Counted from the first letter of the stretch, positions 1-8,551 are shown. The stretch: 64,000 nt of DNA from Candidatus Obscuribacter sp. (GCA_016712465.1 JADJQZ010000001.1:5270001-5334000); one strand, 5' to 3'. Translations and numbers: made by a program. The notes: generated from the sequence alone by a model not told the origin.

Positions 1-20
1 CCTAACCAGAATTCCTGAAC

Positions 21-965
21 CTACGACTTGCCCTTGCCGGACTTTTTCTCTTTCAGCGTTTCCACGATGGCAGGCAAATGATCTTCCAGGGCTATGTTGG
101 AAAGTTCGAAATATTCCCGAGCCGATTCATCCTCGGCAAAAGAGTCGGCAATCAGTAGCTGTGCCAGTTCCAGATTGAGAGTATTCTTCGGCATAATATT
201 TTTGACCATGTCGAAGACCTTACCCGATAGCTGACTGGGAATGGTCATCACCCCTCCGCTCAGATCGAATTCATCACGCACCATTTGCAGCAAGTCCACG
301 AAAGCGTAATCGAAAGGTCCACCCAGATCATAGGTCTTTCGCGCCGTTTCTTTGTCGTAGATGGAGTCGACAATGGCCTTGGCCACATCGTCCACCAGCA
401 CAGGCTGAATGCGATTCAAGCCGCTTCCCACCACACCGAGGAAGGGCTTAAAAGTGATAATCGGCTTGAGCATTTCAATAAAGGGAAAGCGTTCTCCGAA
501 CATATAAGAAGGACGGAAAATGGTCCAGTAGAGCGATGATTCCCGCAAAATCGATTCACCTTCACTCTTGGTGGAAAGAAAAAAACTTTCGCTCTCCAGC
601 CTCGAGCCAAGACAGCTAATGTGCAAGAAGCGCTGCACGCCGAATTCATTGCATAGATGCACCAACTTCTCCACAAGATCAACGTTGAGATACTCGTAAG
701 GACTATCACGTCTTTCCGAGACCAGGCGAAAACTACCGGAGATATTGATCACACAAGTAGCGCCTTCCACCGCTCTGGAAAGCACTTCATCGTCTTCCAG
801 GGGACCGACCACTACTTCAATGCCGCGCTTGCGATACTGAGAAAGATTGGACGTCTTCCAGTCTCCGGCGCCGCGAGTGAGAAGGCGAATGGGATATTCG
901 GCGGCCAGCAAAAGCTCAACTACTTTGCCGCCTAAAAAGCCAGTGCCACCGATGACTAACAGCAA
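21..965 (-). CDS. Atypical SDR / NAD(P)-binding epimerase-like protein
   Basis: This 314-residue protein belongs to the extended/atypical short-chain dehydrogenase group (NmrA or NDUFA9-like). The N-terminus carries the nucleotide-binding motif GGTGFLG at residues 6-12. In the active-site region the usual YxxxK reads FLSTK followed by SEGE, so the catalytic Tyr seems to be Phe, which argues for a binding or chaperone role over catalysis. The start is TTG at 963-965, one base after the stop of the upstream gene; a GGAGG lies about 14 nt upstream inside that gene, suggesting translational coupling. The C-terminus is short and basic. Substrate unknown. Confidence 0.85.
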   Translation of the reverse strand: MLLVIGGTGFLGGKVVELLLAAEYPIRLLTRGAGDWKTSNLSQYRKRGIEVVVGPLEDDEVLSRAVEGATCVINISGSFRLVSERRDSPYEYLNVDLVEKLVHLCNEFGVQRFLHISCLGSRLESESFFLSTKSEGESILRESSLYWTIFRPSYMFGERFPFIEMLKPIITFKPFLGVVGSGLNRIQPVLVDDVAKAIVDSIYDKETARKTYDLGGPFDYAFVDLLQMVRDEFDLSGGVMTIPSQLSGKVFDMVKNIMPKNTLNLELAQLLIADSFAEDESAREYFELSNIALEDHLPAIVETLKEKKSGKGKS

Positions 966-966
966 A

Positions 967-2916
967 CTAAGGCCACATGCCTCCGAATCTCAGTCCGCCG
1001 GTGCCCAGGCCAAAGCCGCCTGTACCGAAGCGCAAGCCGGTGCCGCCATAACCATAGGGCGAGAAGCCGTTGTTGAAAGAACTGTAGCCGCCCATAGGCA
1101 TGGGATTGCCGTAGGGATATGGATTGCCGTAAGGCATGGTGTTGATGGGATAGCCGGTGGAGCCAAGGGGCATACCCATGGTGGTGCCGTAGGGCATACC
1201 CATGGTCGTACCGCCCAGCGGCATGCCCATGGTGGCCCCCGGTATGGCCGTGGTGCGACCCACCACTGCCCCGGTGCTGGGGTTGATCATATTACCGGTC
1301 ATGGTATCAACAAGATAACCGGTACTGGGATCTCGCACCATGGTCCCACCAGGCATGGCATAACCGCCTACAAAGCCGCTTCCAAGCATGTTTCCGATCG
1401 AATTTATGATCTTACCCAGTCCACCGGATTTGGTACCACCACCGGGCATAGCCGACATGCCGGACATACCGGACATGCTGCCCATATCCATATCCTCGTC
1501 ATCATCGAAATCGTCACCGCCGCGACGCTTGCCGCCGCGAGAGGAGGAAGCCATGCTTCTGCCGCCATTGCTGGAGCCGGCGGCAATCGGCACTTTCTCT
1601 AGAAGCTTGCTGACCCGCTCGGGCAAGCTCAGGGAAGCATTGGCTTCGGCTTGCTTGGGTAAAACTGTCTGTTCAAGGCGAGCCACCCTATCAATTAAGG
1701 GATCCTTGGCGAAATTCTTGCCAAGCACGGCCGTCTCAAGGGAGGTAACTTTCTGGCTTATACCAACCGCTCCCATCATGGGGGCATCCGGTCTGGCACC
1801 ACCTGGAGCCGGGGAAGCAGATCGCGGCGGCGGCATATCATCGTCATCGTCTTCAGGATTAATTAGCCCCACACCGCCGCGACTACCGGAACGGGAGGAA
1901 GCAGAAGAACCATAACCACCACCCGAGCTAAAAACGGAGCCGCGTTTACCGGCACCGGCCGAAGAACCACCGCCGGTACTGAAGCCGGAACCACCACCCA
2001 TGCCATAGGCGCCGCTGGCACTGTTGCCGGTGCCATAACTGCCGCTGGAACCGGTGCCGCCGGAACCATAACTGCCGCCACCACCGGGATAAGAACTACC
2101 AAAGGCCCGTTGCATGTCTTTGCGCAGATCGCGACCGCTGAAACTGCGGGCATCGTCGCCATCGGTGCGAGCTACAGGCTCGGTGTAGTTGCGCGAGGTG
2201 GCACGAGCCGGCGTCGGATAAGCGCCTTCATCATCCTCATCTTCCACCCAGTCAGAGCCCGGCGGCGGCTTCTTAGCCACATCTACCCGGGTGCGCTCTT
2301 TGAGAGCATCAACCCGCTCACTGAGATCTGTAAACTTGGAAGGCTTGCCGAAGACCTTAGTTTCAAGTCGGTTCAGGCGATCAGCCACCGGCTCCCCGGC
2401 ATAGTCGCGACTGAAGAGGCTCTGCTCCAGGGCCGTGACAGCCGGGTACTTGCTCTCGCCGCTCAGGACCGTTGATCCGGCTCCTTTCTGTACTGGTGGA
2501 GCAACACCGCGGCCAGACCCCTTGTCGGTTATATCGAGAGTATTACTGCCACCACCGGCAGTGCGATTGCCGGCAGCCGGTTCTTCTTCATCGGCAACGG
2601 TGACGGAAGAGAGATTTGGCACGGTATCAGCCAGAGCCTTCAGCCGGTCTAAGTCGGCTCCAGTCTTGACCTCGCCAAAGACCATCTTCTCAAGGCGTTC
2701 CAGGCGCTGCCCGTCATCATCCTTGGGATAGGGATGCTTGAAAAACTTCACTTCCAACTGAGCCAGACGCGGGTCACTACCGATGGCAGCCCATGCCGGT
2801 GCGCCAGCCAGTAGCAAGATAAAGGAAAGGCTCAGTAAACCGCTCTTGCCGGGCAACAACCATCTGTTGCGGCTTGCAGCCTCAACACTGGGAGCAATGG
2901 GTTTCAAGGCTTTCAT
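967..2916 (-). CDS. Secreted low-complexity protein with LE/VFG repeats
   Basis: Hypothetical 649-residue protein. A hydrophobic segment near residues 27-44 ending in AWA is a likely signal peptide. After it come at least three copies of a degenerate module of the form LE..lF...y..D...dRl.rLE..vfG (near residues 50-90, 160-210 and 385-435), separated by Ser/Gly-rich and acidic linkers. The last 150 residues are rich in Gly, Met, Pro and Thr, with repeated TMGMP units. It lies directly upstream of the SDR gene and is probably cotranscribed. No enzyme motif is visible; I infer a surface or envelope structural role. Low-complexity codon runs make frame errors possible, but the frame is open throughout. 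Confidence 0.8.
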   Translation of the reverse strand: MKALKPIAPSVEAASRNRWLLPGKSGLLSLSFILLLAGAPAWAAIGSDPRLAQLEVKFFKHPYPKDDDGQRLERLEKMVFGEVKTGADLDRLKALADTVPNLSSVTVADEEEPAAGNRTAGGGSNTLDITDKGSGRGVAPPVQKGAGSTVLSGESKYPAVTALEQSLFSRDYAGEPVADRLNRLETKVFGKPSKFTDLSERVDALKERTRVDVAKKPPPGSDWVEDEDDEGAYPTPARATSRNYTEPVARTDGDDARSFSGRDLRKDMQRAFGSSYPGGGGSYGSGGTGSSGSYGTGNSASGAYGMGGGSGFSTGGGSSAGAGKRGSVFSSGGGYGSSASSRSGSRGGVGLINPEDDDDDMPPPRSASPAPGGARPDAPMMGAVGISQKVTSLETAVLGKNFAKDPLIDRVARLEQTVLPKQAEANASLSLPERVSKLLEKVPIAAGSSNGGRSMASSSRGGKRRGGDDFDDDEDMDMGSMSGMSGMSAMPGGGTKSGGLGKIINSIGNMLGSGFVGGYAMPGGTMVRDPSTGYLVDTMTGNMINPSTGAVVGRTTAIPGATMGMPLGGTTMGMPYGTTMGMPLGSTGYPINTMPYGNPYPYGNPMPMGGYSSFNNGFSPYGYGGTGLRFGTGGFGLGTGGLRFGGMWP

Positions 2917-3168
2917 TTAGAAATAAACCCCGGCAATAACGATTGGAAACACAGTAAACCTTACCGGTGGCTGCCACCCGGAAATCAACCAGTACGAAAC
3001 ATATTACCACTTACCACTTACAGGCATCGGCGCATAAATAGGCGGACGTCTCCCCCTCAACCTTTGTTCCTCTTAATAAACTCTCCTTCTGGGATATTTT
3101 TCACGGTGCGATTGCTCCTGTCCGATATCCTTGGAAGCGCTGGGTAGCAAACAAGCAGGGAGCTGAGC

Positions 3169-4836
3169 ATGGCAAAGGCAAGCAGAGAGGGCACTGCTCT
3201 CAAGCTGGACGGACACACTCTCACAATTGAAGACGTAGAAGCCGTGGCACTGGACTTCGTGCCGGTCCAGCTCTCTGAGCAAGCCCTCGAGCAGCTCCGC
3301 AATTCCCGCCGGGTGGTAGACGACTTTCTGGCCAGGCGTGAGGTGGTCTATGGAATCACCACCGGCTTCGGCAAATTTAAGGATGTTTATATTCCCCCGG
3401 AAGCCACGGAAGAACTTCAAAAAAACTTCCTGGCCTCCCATTCCTGCGGCGTGGGCGAACCCTTCCCCCAGGACGTAGTACGCGCCATTACCCTCTTGAG
3501 AGCCAATGCCCTGGCCAAGGGTTTCTCGGGTATCCGCCCGGAGGTGGTGGATTTGCTTCTGGCTCTGCTCAACAGCGGTGTTCATCCCGTCATTCCCCAA
3601 CAAGGTTCGGTGGGTGCCTCCGGAGATCTGGCGCCCCTTTCGCATCTGGCGCTGGTGCTCACCGGTGAGGGCGAAGCCGAGTACAAAGGAAAGCGGCTGA
3701 ACGGGCTGGAGGCTCTGGCAGAAGCAAAGCTGCAACCCGTTACCCTGAAAGCGAAAGAAGGACTGGCCCTCACTAACGGTACCCAGGTGATGAGCGCCGT
3801 CGGCTGCCTGACCCTGCTTGAAGCCGAACGCCTGGCTAAAATAGCCGACATCGTCGGTGCCGTCACCCTGGAAGCCCAGATGGGCTCCAAGAAACCCTTC
3901 CTGGCTAATATTCACGATGTGCGCCCCCACCCGGGACAGAAAGCCTCGGCCCAGAACCTGATGCTGCTTCTGGAAGAAAGCGAGGTCATGGAAAGTCACA
4001 AAGATTGCCCCCTGGTGCAGGATGCCTATTCCCTGAGATGCATGCCCCAGGTGCACGGGGCCAGCCGTCAGGCCTTCAAGCATGCCAGGGAAGTGCTTTC
4101 CATTGAAATCAACTCCGCCACCGACAATCCCCTCGTCTTCGCCGGCGCCGTCATTTCAGGCGGCAACTTCCACGGCCAGCCCCTGGCCCTGGTCATGGAC
4201 TATGTGGGCATGGCCATTGCCGAACTGGCCAATATCTCTGAGAGACGGGCGGAAAGGTTGGTCAATCCGGCGCTTTCCAACGGGCTTCCGGGTTTTCTTA
4301 CTCTGGAAGGCGGTCTCAATTCAGGTTACATGATTGCCCAATACACTGCCGCCGCTCTGGTTTCCGAAAATAAAGTGCTGGCGCATCCGGCCTGCGTGGA
4401 TTCTATTCCCACTTCCGCAAACCAGGAAGATCATGTCTCCATGGGCACCATCGCCGCTAGAAAAGCTCGCACCATTCTCGACAATGCCACCCGCGTTCTC
4501 GCTATCGAACTGCTACTTGCCTGTCAGGCCCTTGATTTGCGCACGGGAAGAGTGGAATTGGGCGGACGGGAAGCCGCCGCTCAAGACGATGACAAACCTC
4601 CTGTGGACCACAGCCCCAGGGAATGGGATGCAAAGGATTTCGTGCCCGGACACCTTCTCAAGACTCGCCTGAAAGCCGGTGTTGGAGTAGAGGCCGCCCA
4701 CCATGCCGTTCGCCGCACAGTGCCTTTCCTCGTGAAAGACCGTCAGGTTTCCGGCGATATTACACTTGTTGAAAAAATGCTTAGAGACGGCAGCCTCATT
4801 AAGGCCGTGGAGGCTGTCACCGGAAGCCTGCACTGA
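3169..4836 (+). CDS. hutH: Histidine ammonia-lyase
   Basis: Converts L-histidine to urocanate and ammonia, the first step of histidine degradation. The Ala-Ser-Gly triad that cyclises into the MIO cofactor is at residues 150-152 within GSVGASGDLAPLSHLA. Other family signatures are YGITTGFG, the VQDAYSLRC stretch and the C-terminal IPTSANQEDHVSMG block typical of HutH. The length of 555 residues is slightly above the usual ~510. The ATG follows a GGGAG ribosome site about 6 nt upstream. No hutU, hutI or hutG lies nearby, so the rest of the pathway must be elsewhere or the enzyme stands alone. A related aromatic ammonia-lyase is the main alternative. Confidence 0.93.
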   Translation: MAKASREGTALKLDGHTLTIEDVEAVALDFVPVQLSEQALEQLRNSRRVVDDFLARREVVYGITTGFGKFKDVYIPPEATEELQKNFLASHSCGVGEPFPQDVVRAITLLRANALAKGFSGIRPEVVDLLLALLNSGVHPVIPQQGSVGASGDLAPLSHLALVLTGEGEAEYKGKRLNGLEALAEAKLQPVTLKAKEGLALTNGTQVMSAVGCLTLLEAERLAKIADIVGAVTLEAQMGSKKPFLANIHDVRPHPGQKASAQNLMLLLEESEVMESHKDCPLVQDAYSLRCMPQVHGASRQAFKHAREVLSIEINSATDNPLVFAGAVISGGNFHGQPLALVMDYVGMAIAELANISERRAERLVNPALSNGLPGFLTLEGGLNSGYMIAQYTAAALVSENKVLAHPACVDSIPTSANQEDHVSMGTIAARKARTILDNATRVLAIELLLACQALDLRTGRVELGGREAAAQDDDKPPVDHSPREWDAKDFVPGHLLKTRLKAGVGVEAAHHAVRRTVPFLVKDRQVSGDITLVEKMLRDGSLIKAVEAVTGSLH

Positions 4837-4924
4837 AGACGTTAACAAGAAGTTTCCAGCTGCTTTCAAGAAAACTCTTCCATGTTAAGATTCAGGAGTC
4901 AGGCCGAAACACATCGGCTCACAG

Positions 4925-4997
4925 GGGCGATTAGCGCAGTTGGTAGCGCAGTACTATCACACAGTAAAGGTCGGGGGTTCGAATCCCTCATCGCCCA
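4925..4997 (+). tRNA. tRNA-Val (CAC)
   Basis: A 73-nt cloverleaf folds with acceptor GGGCGAT/ATCGCCC and discriminator A. The D stem is GCGC/GCGC and the T arm is GGGGG-TTCGAAT-CCCTC. The anticodon stem GTACT/AGTAA has a G-A mismatch at its first pair, and the seven-base loop ATCACAC places CAC at 34-36, giving tRNA-Val for GTG. CCA is not encoded. The first anticodon-stem pair and the 32-38 combination are unusual, so expression should be confirmed, but the rest is canonical. A terminator follows about 50 nt downstream. Confidence 0.9.
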
Positions 4998-5001
4998 GAT
5001 C

Positions 5002-6780
5002 TTATCGAACCGCTCCCAGAGGCGCCGGTTCCTGAAACATAGCTTTCAATCCGTCCACCCCGGTGGGCGGATTTTTTAGCCAGGGAATAAGATAAACCCG
5101 CTTACTCAAGCCCTCGGCAACTTCCTTGATGTACTGCTGTTCATTGCTCTGCCTCCTAAAAAGAACAGGGTCTTGCGTAGCGACAGGGGAAAGAGACTGA
5201 TTGATCACCCAGGCAAAGGGTTCAATGCCGGCCCGCCTTAAATCAGCCTGCAACCTTTCGGCTTCATGCACCGGCGTGGCCTCGGCCAGGGTGACAATGA
5301 GAACACGGGTGAAAGCGGAATCTCTCAGCCGGGGCAGCAGATTTAAGACGGCATCAGGCATATTGCTTGTCTGCCTGAGAACTTCCCGGTGATAAGCCTG
5401 AGCGGCATCGAGAAGCAAAATGGTATGCCCGGTGGGAGCGGTATCGAGCACCACAAAGCCATTCTTACCCTCAGCCACTGTGCCGGCAAAAGCTCTGAAT
5501 ACCGCCACTTCCTCCGTGCAAGGCGAACGCAAATCTTCCTCCAGAAGGGCTAAACCCTTCTCATCCAAATTGGCTCCGGCGCTCGCTATCACCTCCTGGC
5601 AGTAGCTCTTCGTCTCTTGCGCCGGGTTGATACTGCTGATGGTCAAATTGGCCACGGGAGCATCCACCACCCAGGAAACATGGGCCGCCGGATCGGTAGT
5701 ACTGAGATGCACTACATGACCGCGAAGGGCCAGCTCAACGGCAATGGCCGCCGCCACACTAGTTTTGCCCACACCGCCTTTGCCCATGGTCATAATCACG
5801 CCCGCACCGGCCTGTTCCAGTTCATCAACCAGTTTGGAAAGAGCGGCAGGCAGTTCCCGGCCAGCGCCACTTGCCACTGCCGGCAGTGCGGGCTCCACTG
5901 CTGCTCCGAAAACACCGCGTAGCGCCCCCACACCAAGCAGCGCCACCGCACTCAGTGAAACCTTTTGCAGGGGCAGAGCGGCGAGGGAAGCGGGAAGTTC
6001 CGCCATGGCCGCCTCGGCTCTGGCTTGCCAGGCTGCGGCCAGCTCATCGGCAGGATCGGCAGCCTGGAAGACCCCGTTCAATACCAGCCCCTGATTGCTG
6101 ACACCTATATCGCTCAACTCGGCGCTGGTTTGTGCGGCCTCCCGCAAGGCCGTTTTCTCCGGACGAGCCACGAGCAAAAGAAGAGTTCGCAATGGATCCT
6201 TGAGAGTTTGTACGGCGTGCTGATACACCTCCTGCTGGGCCTCTAAGCCGGAAAGCGGACCAAGACAGGACATGCCTGTGGTATTGTCGGCGATGAATGT
6301 ACTCCAGGACTCGGGCAGCGACAGCAAGCGCATGGTATGACCGGTGGGTGCCGTGTCAAAGATTACATGATCGTATTGTTCAGTCGCACCCTGGTCTCCG
6401 ATCAGCTTGGCGAACTCGTCAAATGCCGCTATCTCGGTGGTGCAGGAACCGGAAAGCTGCTCCTCCATACTTCTAACAGTAGCCTCAGGCAGAAGCCCTC
6501 GATAAGGGCCGACCAGGCGTTCGCGATAAGCATGAGCAGCCACCTCCGGATCTAAATTGAGCGCAAAGAGTCCCGGCACAAGCGGTATCGCTTTTGGTGC
6601 ACTACCCAGCGGCACCTGCAAAACTTCGTCCAGATTGGATGCCGGATCGGTACTGACGAGGAGCACCTTTTTGCCGCTGTCGGCAAGAGCTATGGCCGCA
6701 GCACAAGAAACCGAGGTCTTACCGACGCCCCCTTTGCCGGTGAAGAACATATAGCGGGCCGCCGCTTCCAGAAGATTCAT
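5002..6780 (-). CDS. arsA: Arsenite-transporting ATPase ArsA (two-domain)
   Basis: Cytosolic ATPase that takes As(III)/Sb(III) from ArsD and energises a membrane arsenite pump. The 592 residues match the two-domain ArsA of plasmid R773 (583 aa). Each half has a GKGGVGKTS P-loop (the first at residues 15-23) and a DTAPTGHT signature. The three metalloid-binding cysteines appear to be present in LSGSCTTE, GMSCLGP and LRSPCTEE. It is the last gene of arsR-arsI-arsC-arsD-arsA, 24 nt after arsD. No arsB or acr3 pump is in the operon or elsewhere in the window. Its 3' end overlaps the antisense tRNA-Val terminator. Confidence 0.95.
   Translation of the reverse strand: MNLLEAAARYMFFTGKGGVGKTSVSCAAAIALADSGKKVLLVSTDPASNLDEVLQVPLGSAPKAIPLVPGLFALNLDPEVAAHAYRERLVGPYRGLLPEATVRSMEEQLSGSCTTEIAAFDEFAKLIGDQGATEQYDHVIFDTAPTGHTMRLLSLPESWSTFIADNTTGMSCLGPLSGLEAQQEVYQHAVQTLKDPLRTLLLLVARPEKTALREAAQTSAELSDIGVSNQGLVLNGVFQAADPADELAAAWQARAEAAMAELPASLAALPLQKVSLSAVALLGVGALRGVFGAAVEPALPAVASGAGRELPAALSKLVDELEQAGAGVIMTMGKGGVGKTSVAAAIAVELALRGHVVHLSTTDPAAHVSWVVDAPVANLTISSINPAQETKSYCQEVIASAGANLDEKGLALLEEDLRSPCTEEVAVFRAFAGTVAEGKNGFVVLDTAPTGHTILLLDAAQAYHREVLRQTSNMPDAVLNLLPRLRDSAFTRVLIVTLAEATPVHEAERLQADLRRAGIEPFAWVINQSLSPVATQDPVLFRRQSNEQQYIKEVAEGLSKRVYLIPWLKNPPTGVDGLKAMFQEPAPLGAVR
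5049..5077 (+). terminator. Intrinsic terminator of tRNA-Val, inside arsA on the other strand
   Basis: ATCCGTCCACC pairs with GGTGGGCGGAT (11 potential pairs, one G-U; the innermost pair probably opens to leave a CCCG loop), followed immediately by six T. On the plus strand this is a textbook Rho-independent terminator about 50 nt after tRNA-Val. The same bases encode the C-terminal part of ArsA on the minus strand. Confidence 0.8.
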
Positions 6781-6804
6781 ACTCCACCTATCAATTGTTA
6801 TAAC

Positions 6805-7257
6805 TCAAGAACAGCAAGAATTGCCCTTCTTCTTCGAATTTTCCACCCGCTCATCAGTGGCGCAAGCATCTGCCGCCGATGCCGCTTCAGAGCAGCAGGC
6901 ACCGGCATCACCGGCTGCCTGCACCACGAATTTCAAAGAGCTGCCACCGGTTTCCATAGCCAGTCCCACCAATTTTGCCAGCTCACTTTTCTCCGGATAG
7001 TGCCCCTGAAAAGCGACGGCACCATCGGCAATGACAAGCGGCAGGCAGTCGTTACCAAACTTCTGCAAAAGCTCTCGCACTGTTTCATTGCCGACAAAGG
7101 CAGCAGGCGTTTGCGAGAGGTTGTAACGCTCAACTTCAACGCCGCTGCGTTTCAACCAGTCGAGATTGGCGGAAAACTCCACCAGAAGCGGATCTACCGA
7201 AGGACCGCAAAGACCGGTCGAACAACACATGGGCGGCTCAAACACTTTGATTTTCAC
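6805..7257 (-). CDS. arsD: ArsD arsenic metallochaperone
   Basis: About 150 residues with a thioredoxin-like fold. It carries As(III) to ArsA and is a weak repressor in some systems. The N-terminal FEPPMCCSTGLCGPSVDP is the family signature with the vicinal Cys pair. Two further CC pairs, GACCSE and the C-terminal NSCCS, match the additional metalloid sites known in R773 ArsD. I place the start at the GTG of 7255-7257 because AGGAGAGG sits 7 nt upstream (7265-7272). A longer reading from 7293 would overlap arsC and lacks such a site. The C-terminal third is Ala/Ser/Cys-rich. Confidence 0.92.
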   Translation of the reverse strand: MKIKVFEPPMCCSTGLCGPSVDPLLVEFSANLDWLKRSGVEVERYNLSQTPAAFVGNETVRELLQKFGNDCLPLVIADGAVAFQGHYPEKSELAKLVGLAMETGGSSLKFVVQAAGDAGACCSEAASAADACATDERVENSKKKGNSCCS

Positions 7258-7276
7258 GACACTACCTCTCCTGTTT

Positions 7277-7693
7277 CTAGACCGCGCTAACATTTACTTT
7301 CAGCAGGTCATGGCGCTTCAAGAAAGCCAGCACCCGCTCCTTAATCTCATCTCGAATCAAATTCACCTCTTCCTCAGACTTACCTTTCGGATCAGATAGT
7401 GGCCAATCATCGCGCTTGAGCCCGGGCACATGGGGACAGGCCTCGCCACAGCCCATAGTGATGAGCATGTCAGCATCCTCAGCCAACTCTTCCGTCAGAA
7501 GCTGCGGTCTGGCAGACGAGAGATCAAGCCCCACCGCCTGCATGGACGTTAAAACGCAGGCATGGACACCCTCACCAGGGGCGGTGCCGGCCGAGACGGC
7601 CAGGGCTTTTTCCGAATCGGAAAACTGATTAAAGAAAGCAGCAGCCATCTGCGAGCGGCCCGCGTTATGCACGCAGGCAAAGATCACTTTCAC
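7277..7693 (-). CDS. arsC: Arsenate reductase, thioredoxin-coupled type
   Basis: Reduces arsenate to arsenite. The 138 residues belong to the low-molecular-weight tyrosine phosphatase-like ArsC family. The catalytic loop CVHNAGRSQ (CX5R) is at residues 7-15. The resolving cysteines lie in MGCGEACP, and the DP-containing segment WPLSDPKGK is typical. The start is GTG, overlapping the stop of arsI (GTGA), with AAAGGA 9 nt upstream, so translation is probably coupled. It supplies As(III) to ArsD/ArsA encoded downstream. Confidence 0.95.
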   Translation of the reverse strand: MKVIFACVHNAGRSQMAAAFFNQFSDSEKALAVSAGTAPGEGVHACVLTSMQAVGLDLSSARPQLLTEELAEDADMLITMGCGEACPHVPGLKRDDWPLSDPKGKSEEEVNLIRDEIKERVLAFLKRHDLLKVNVSAV

Positions 7694-8184
7694 CTCTCAC
7701 CATCCTTTCGCCCGCCATCCTTACTGCAATCAATGCCGACTGAAACTGCTGCCATATCTGATGCCGGAGCGCAACAAGCCGACTTTGCCGGCATTTGCAG
7801 TTCGGCATCTTCACCATATGTAGTGGCAGAACCGGTGGTGTAGAAGGTTTCCCAGGGCACACCCTGTGGATCCATCACCCAGGTCTTGTCGGATTGAGCG
7901 TAGCAACAGGTGGTTTGTTCCTGTTCCAGAACCGGTTTGCCGGCTTCTTTCAGCCGCAGGGAAACCTGCTTCAGTTCATCCCCGTCTTCCACCTGCAAAC
8001 CCAGGTGATCCAAACCGGGCGCCCGACCTCTTTCAGAAACCGCGAAGTTGAGACGCGGATCATCGAGCATCCACTTGGCATAATCGTCCTTCCGAACCGC
8101 AGGCGGCGAATTGAAAAAAGTCGAGTAAAACTTGATCGACTCTTCCAAGTCAGCCACGGCCAGATGGACATGAAATCTCTTCAT
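7690..8184 (-). CDS. arsI: ArsI/CadI-family VOC protein, likely C-As lyase
   Basis: Small vicinal-oxygen-chelate protein. ArsI members cleave methyl or aromatic groups from trivalent organoarsenicals; the related CadI is cadmium-induced. The sequence starts MKRFHVHLAVADLEES with the first metal-ligand region. It then shows DHLGLQV and the diagnostic vicinal Cys segment TTCCYAQSDKTWVMDPQG followed by WETFY (metal Glu). A Cys-rich tail (SACCAPA) follows. The ATG at 8182-8184 overlaps the arsR stop as TGATG, and GGAGG lies 9 nt upstream. ArsI function is favoured because the gene sits between arsR and arsC; CadI is the alternative. Confidence 0.88.
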   Translation of the reverse strand: MKRFHVHLAVADLEESIKFYSTFFNSPPAVRKDDYAKWMLDDPRLNFAVSERGRAPGLDHLGLQVEDGDELKQVSLRLKEAGKPVLEQEQTTCCYAQSDKTWVMDPQGVPWETFYTTGSATTYGEDAELQMPAKSACCAPASDMAAVSVGIDCSKDGGRKDGER

Positions 8185-8483
8185 CAGCACTTGCCTCCGT
8201 TGTCAGAGCAGCAGTTCTCCAGCAAAAAGCCCAAGAGCAACTGCATATGCTCATAGTTAGCGGAATAAATAATGGAACGACTTTCGCGCCGGGAGACAAG
8301 CAAGCCGGCCTGGCTCAGCTCTTTCAAATGAAAGGACATTGTGGCCGACGGAATAGCGAAATGTCCACTCAACTCTCCAGCGGCCATGCCGCCAGGACCT
8401 TTGCGAACCAGCAGCCTGAATATTTCCAGCCTTGTCTCTTGCGCCAGAGCCTGAAGGGCACTGACGGCTTCTTTTGTTTTCAT
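8184..8483 (-). CDS. arsR: ArsR-family metalloregulatory repressor
   Basis: A 99-residue winged-helix repressor, expected to release DNA on binding As(III). The helix-turn-helix covers IPSATMSFHLKELSQAGLL, followed by the beta-wing VSRRESRSIIYS. It lacks the CVC motif of R773 ArsR. Instead cysteines at 91, 92 and 99 (ENCCSDNGGKC) resemble the C-terminal three-Cys site of the Acidithiobacillus-type ArsR. First gene of the ars operon. Its ATG follows a promoter so closely that the transcript may be leaderless, and a dyad over the -10 is a plausible operator. Confidence 0.93.
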   Translation of the reverse strand: MKTKEAVSALQALAQETRLEIFRLLVRKGPGGMAAGELSGHFAIPSATMSFHLKELSQAGLLVSRRESRSIIYSANYEHMQLLLGFLLENCCSDNGGKC

Positions 8484-8518
8484 ATTTCCAATATAATCGA
8501 AATCTCAAACAGAGTCAA
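8484..8518 (-). promoter_or_regulatory. ars operon promoter and putative ArsR operator
   Basis: Read on the minus strand: TTGACT (8513-8518), a 17-bp spacer, then TATATT (8490-8495). Six bases later comes the arsR ATG, which puts +1 at or next to the start codon. The imperfect 20-bp palindrome ATTTCGATTATATTGGAAAT (8484-8503, 16 of 20 positions symmetric) covers the -10 element and would let ArsR block RNA polymerase. Confidence 0.7.
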
Positions 8519-8551
8519 GGGCCGGTCACCCGGCGCTGACTAAAATGAAAA

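Noticed and set aside
3073..4083. Long open frame antisense to hutH
   Set aside because: It lies wholly opposite a clear enzyme gene, has no family motif, and its Gly/Gln/His-rich sequence is what the reverse frame of GC-rich coding DNA gives.
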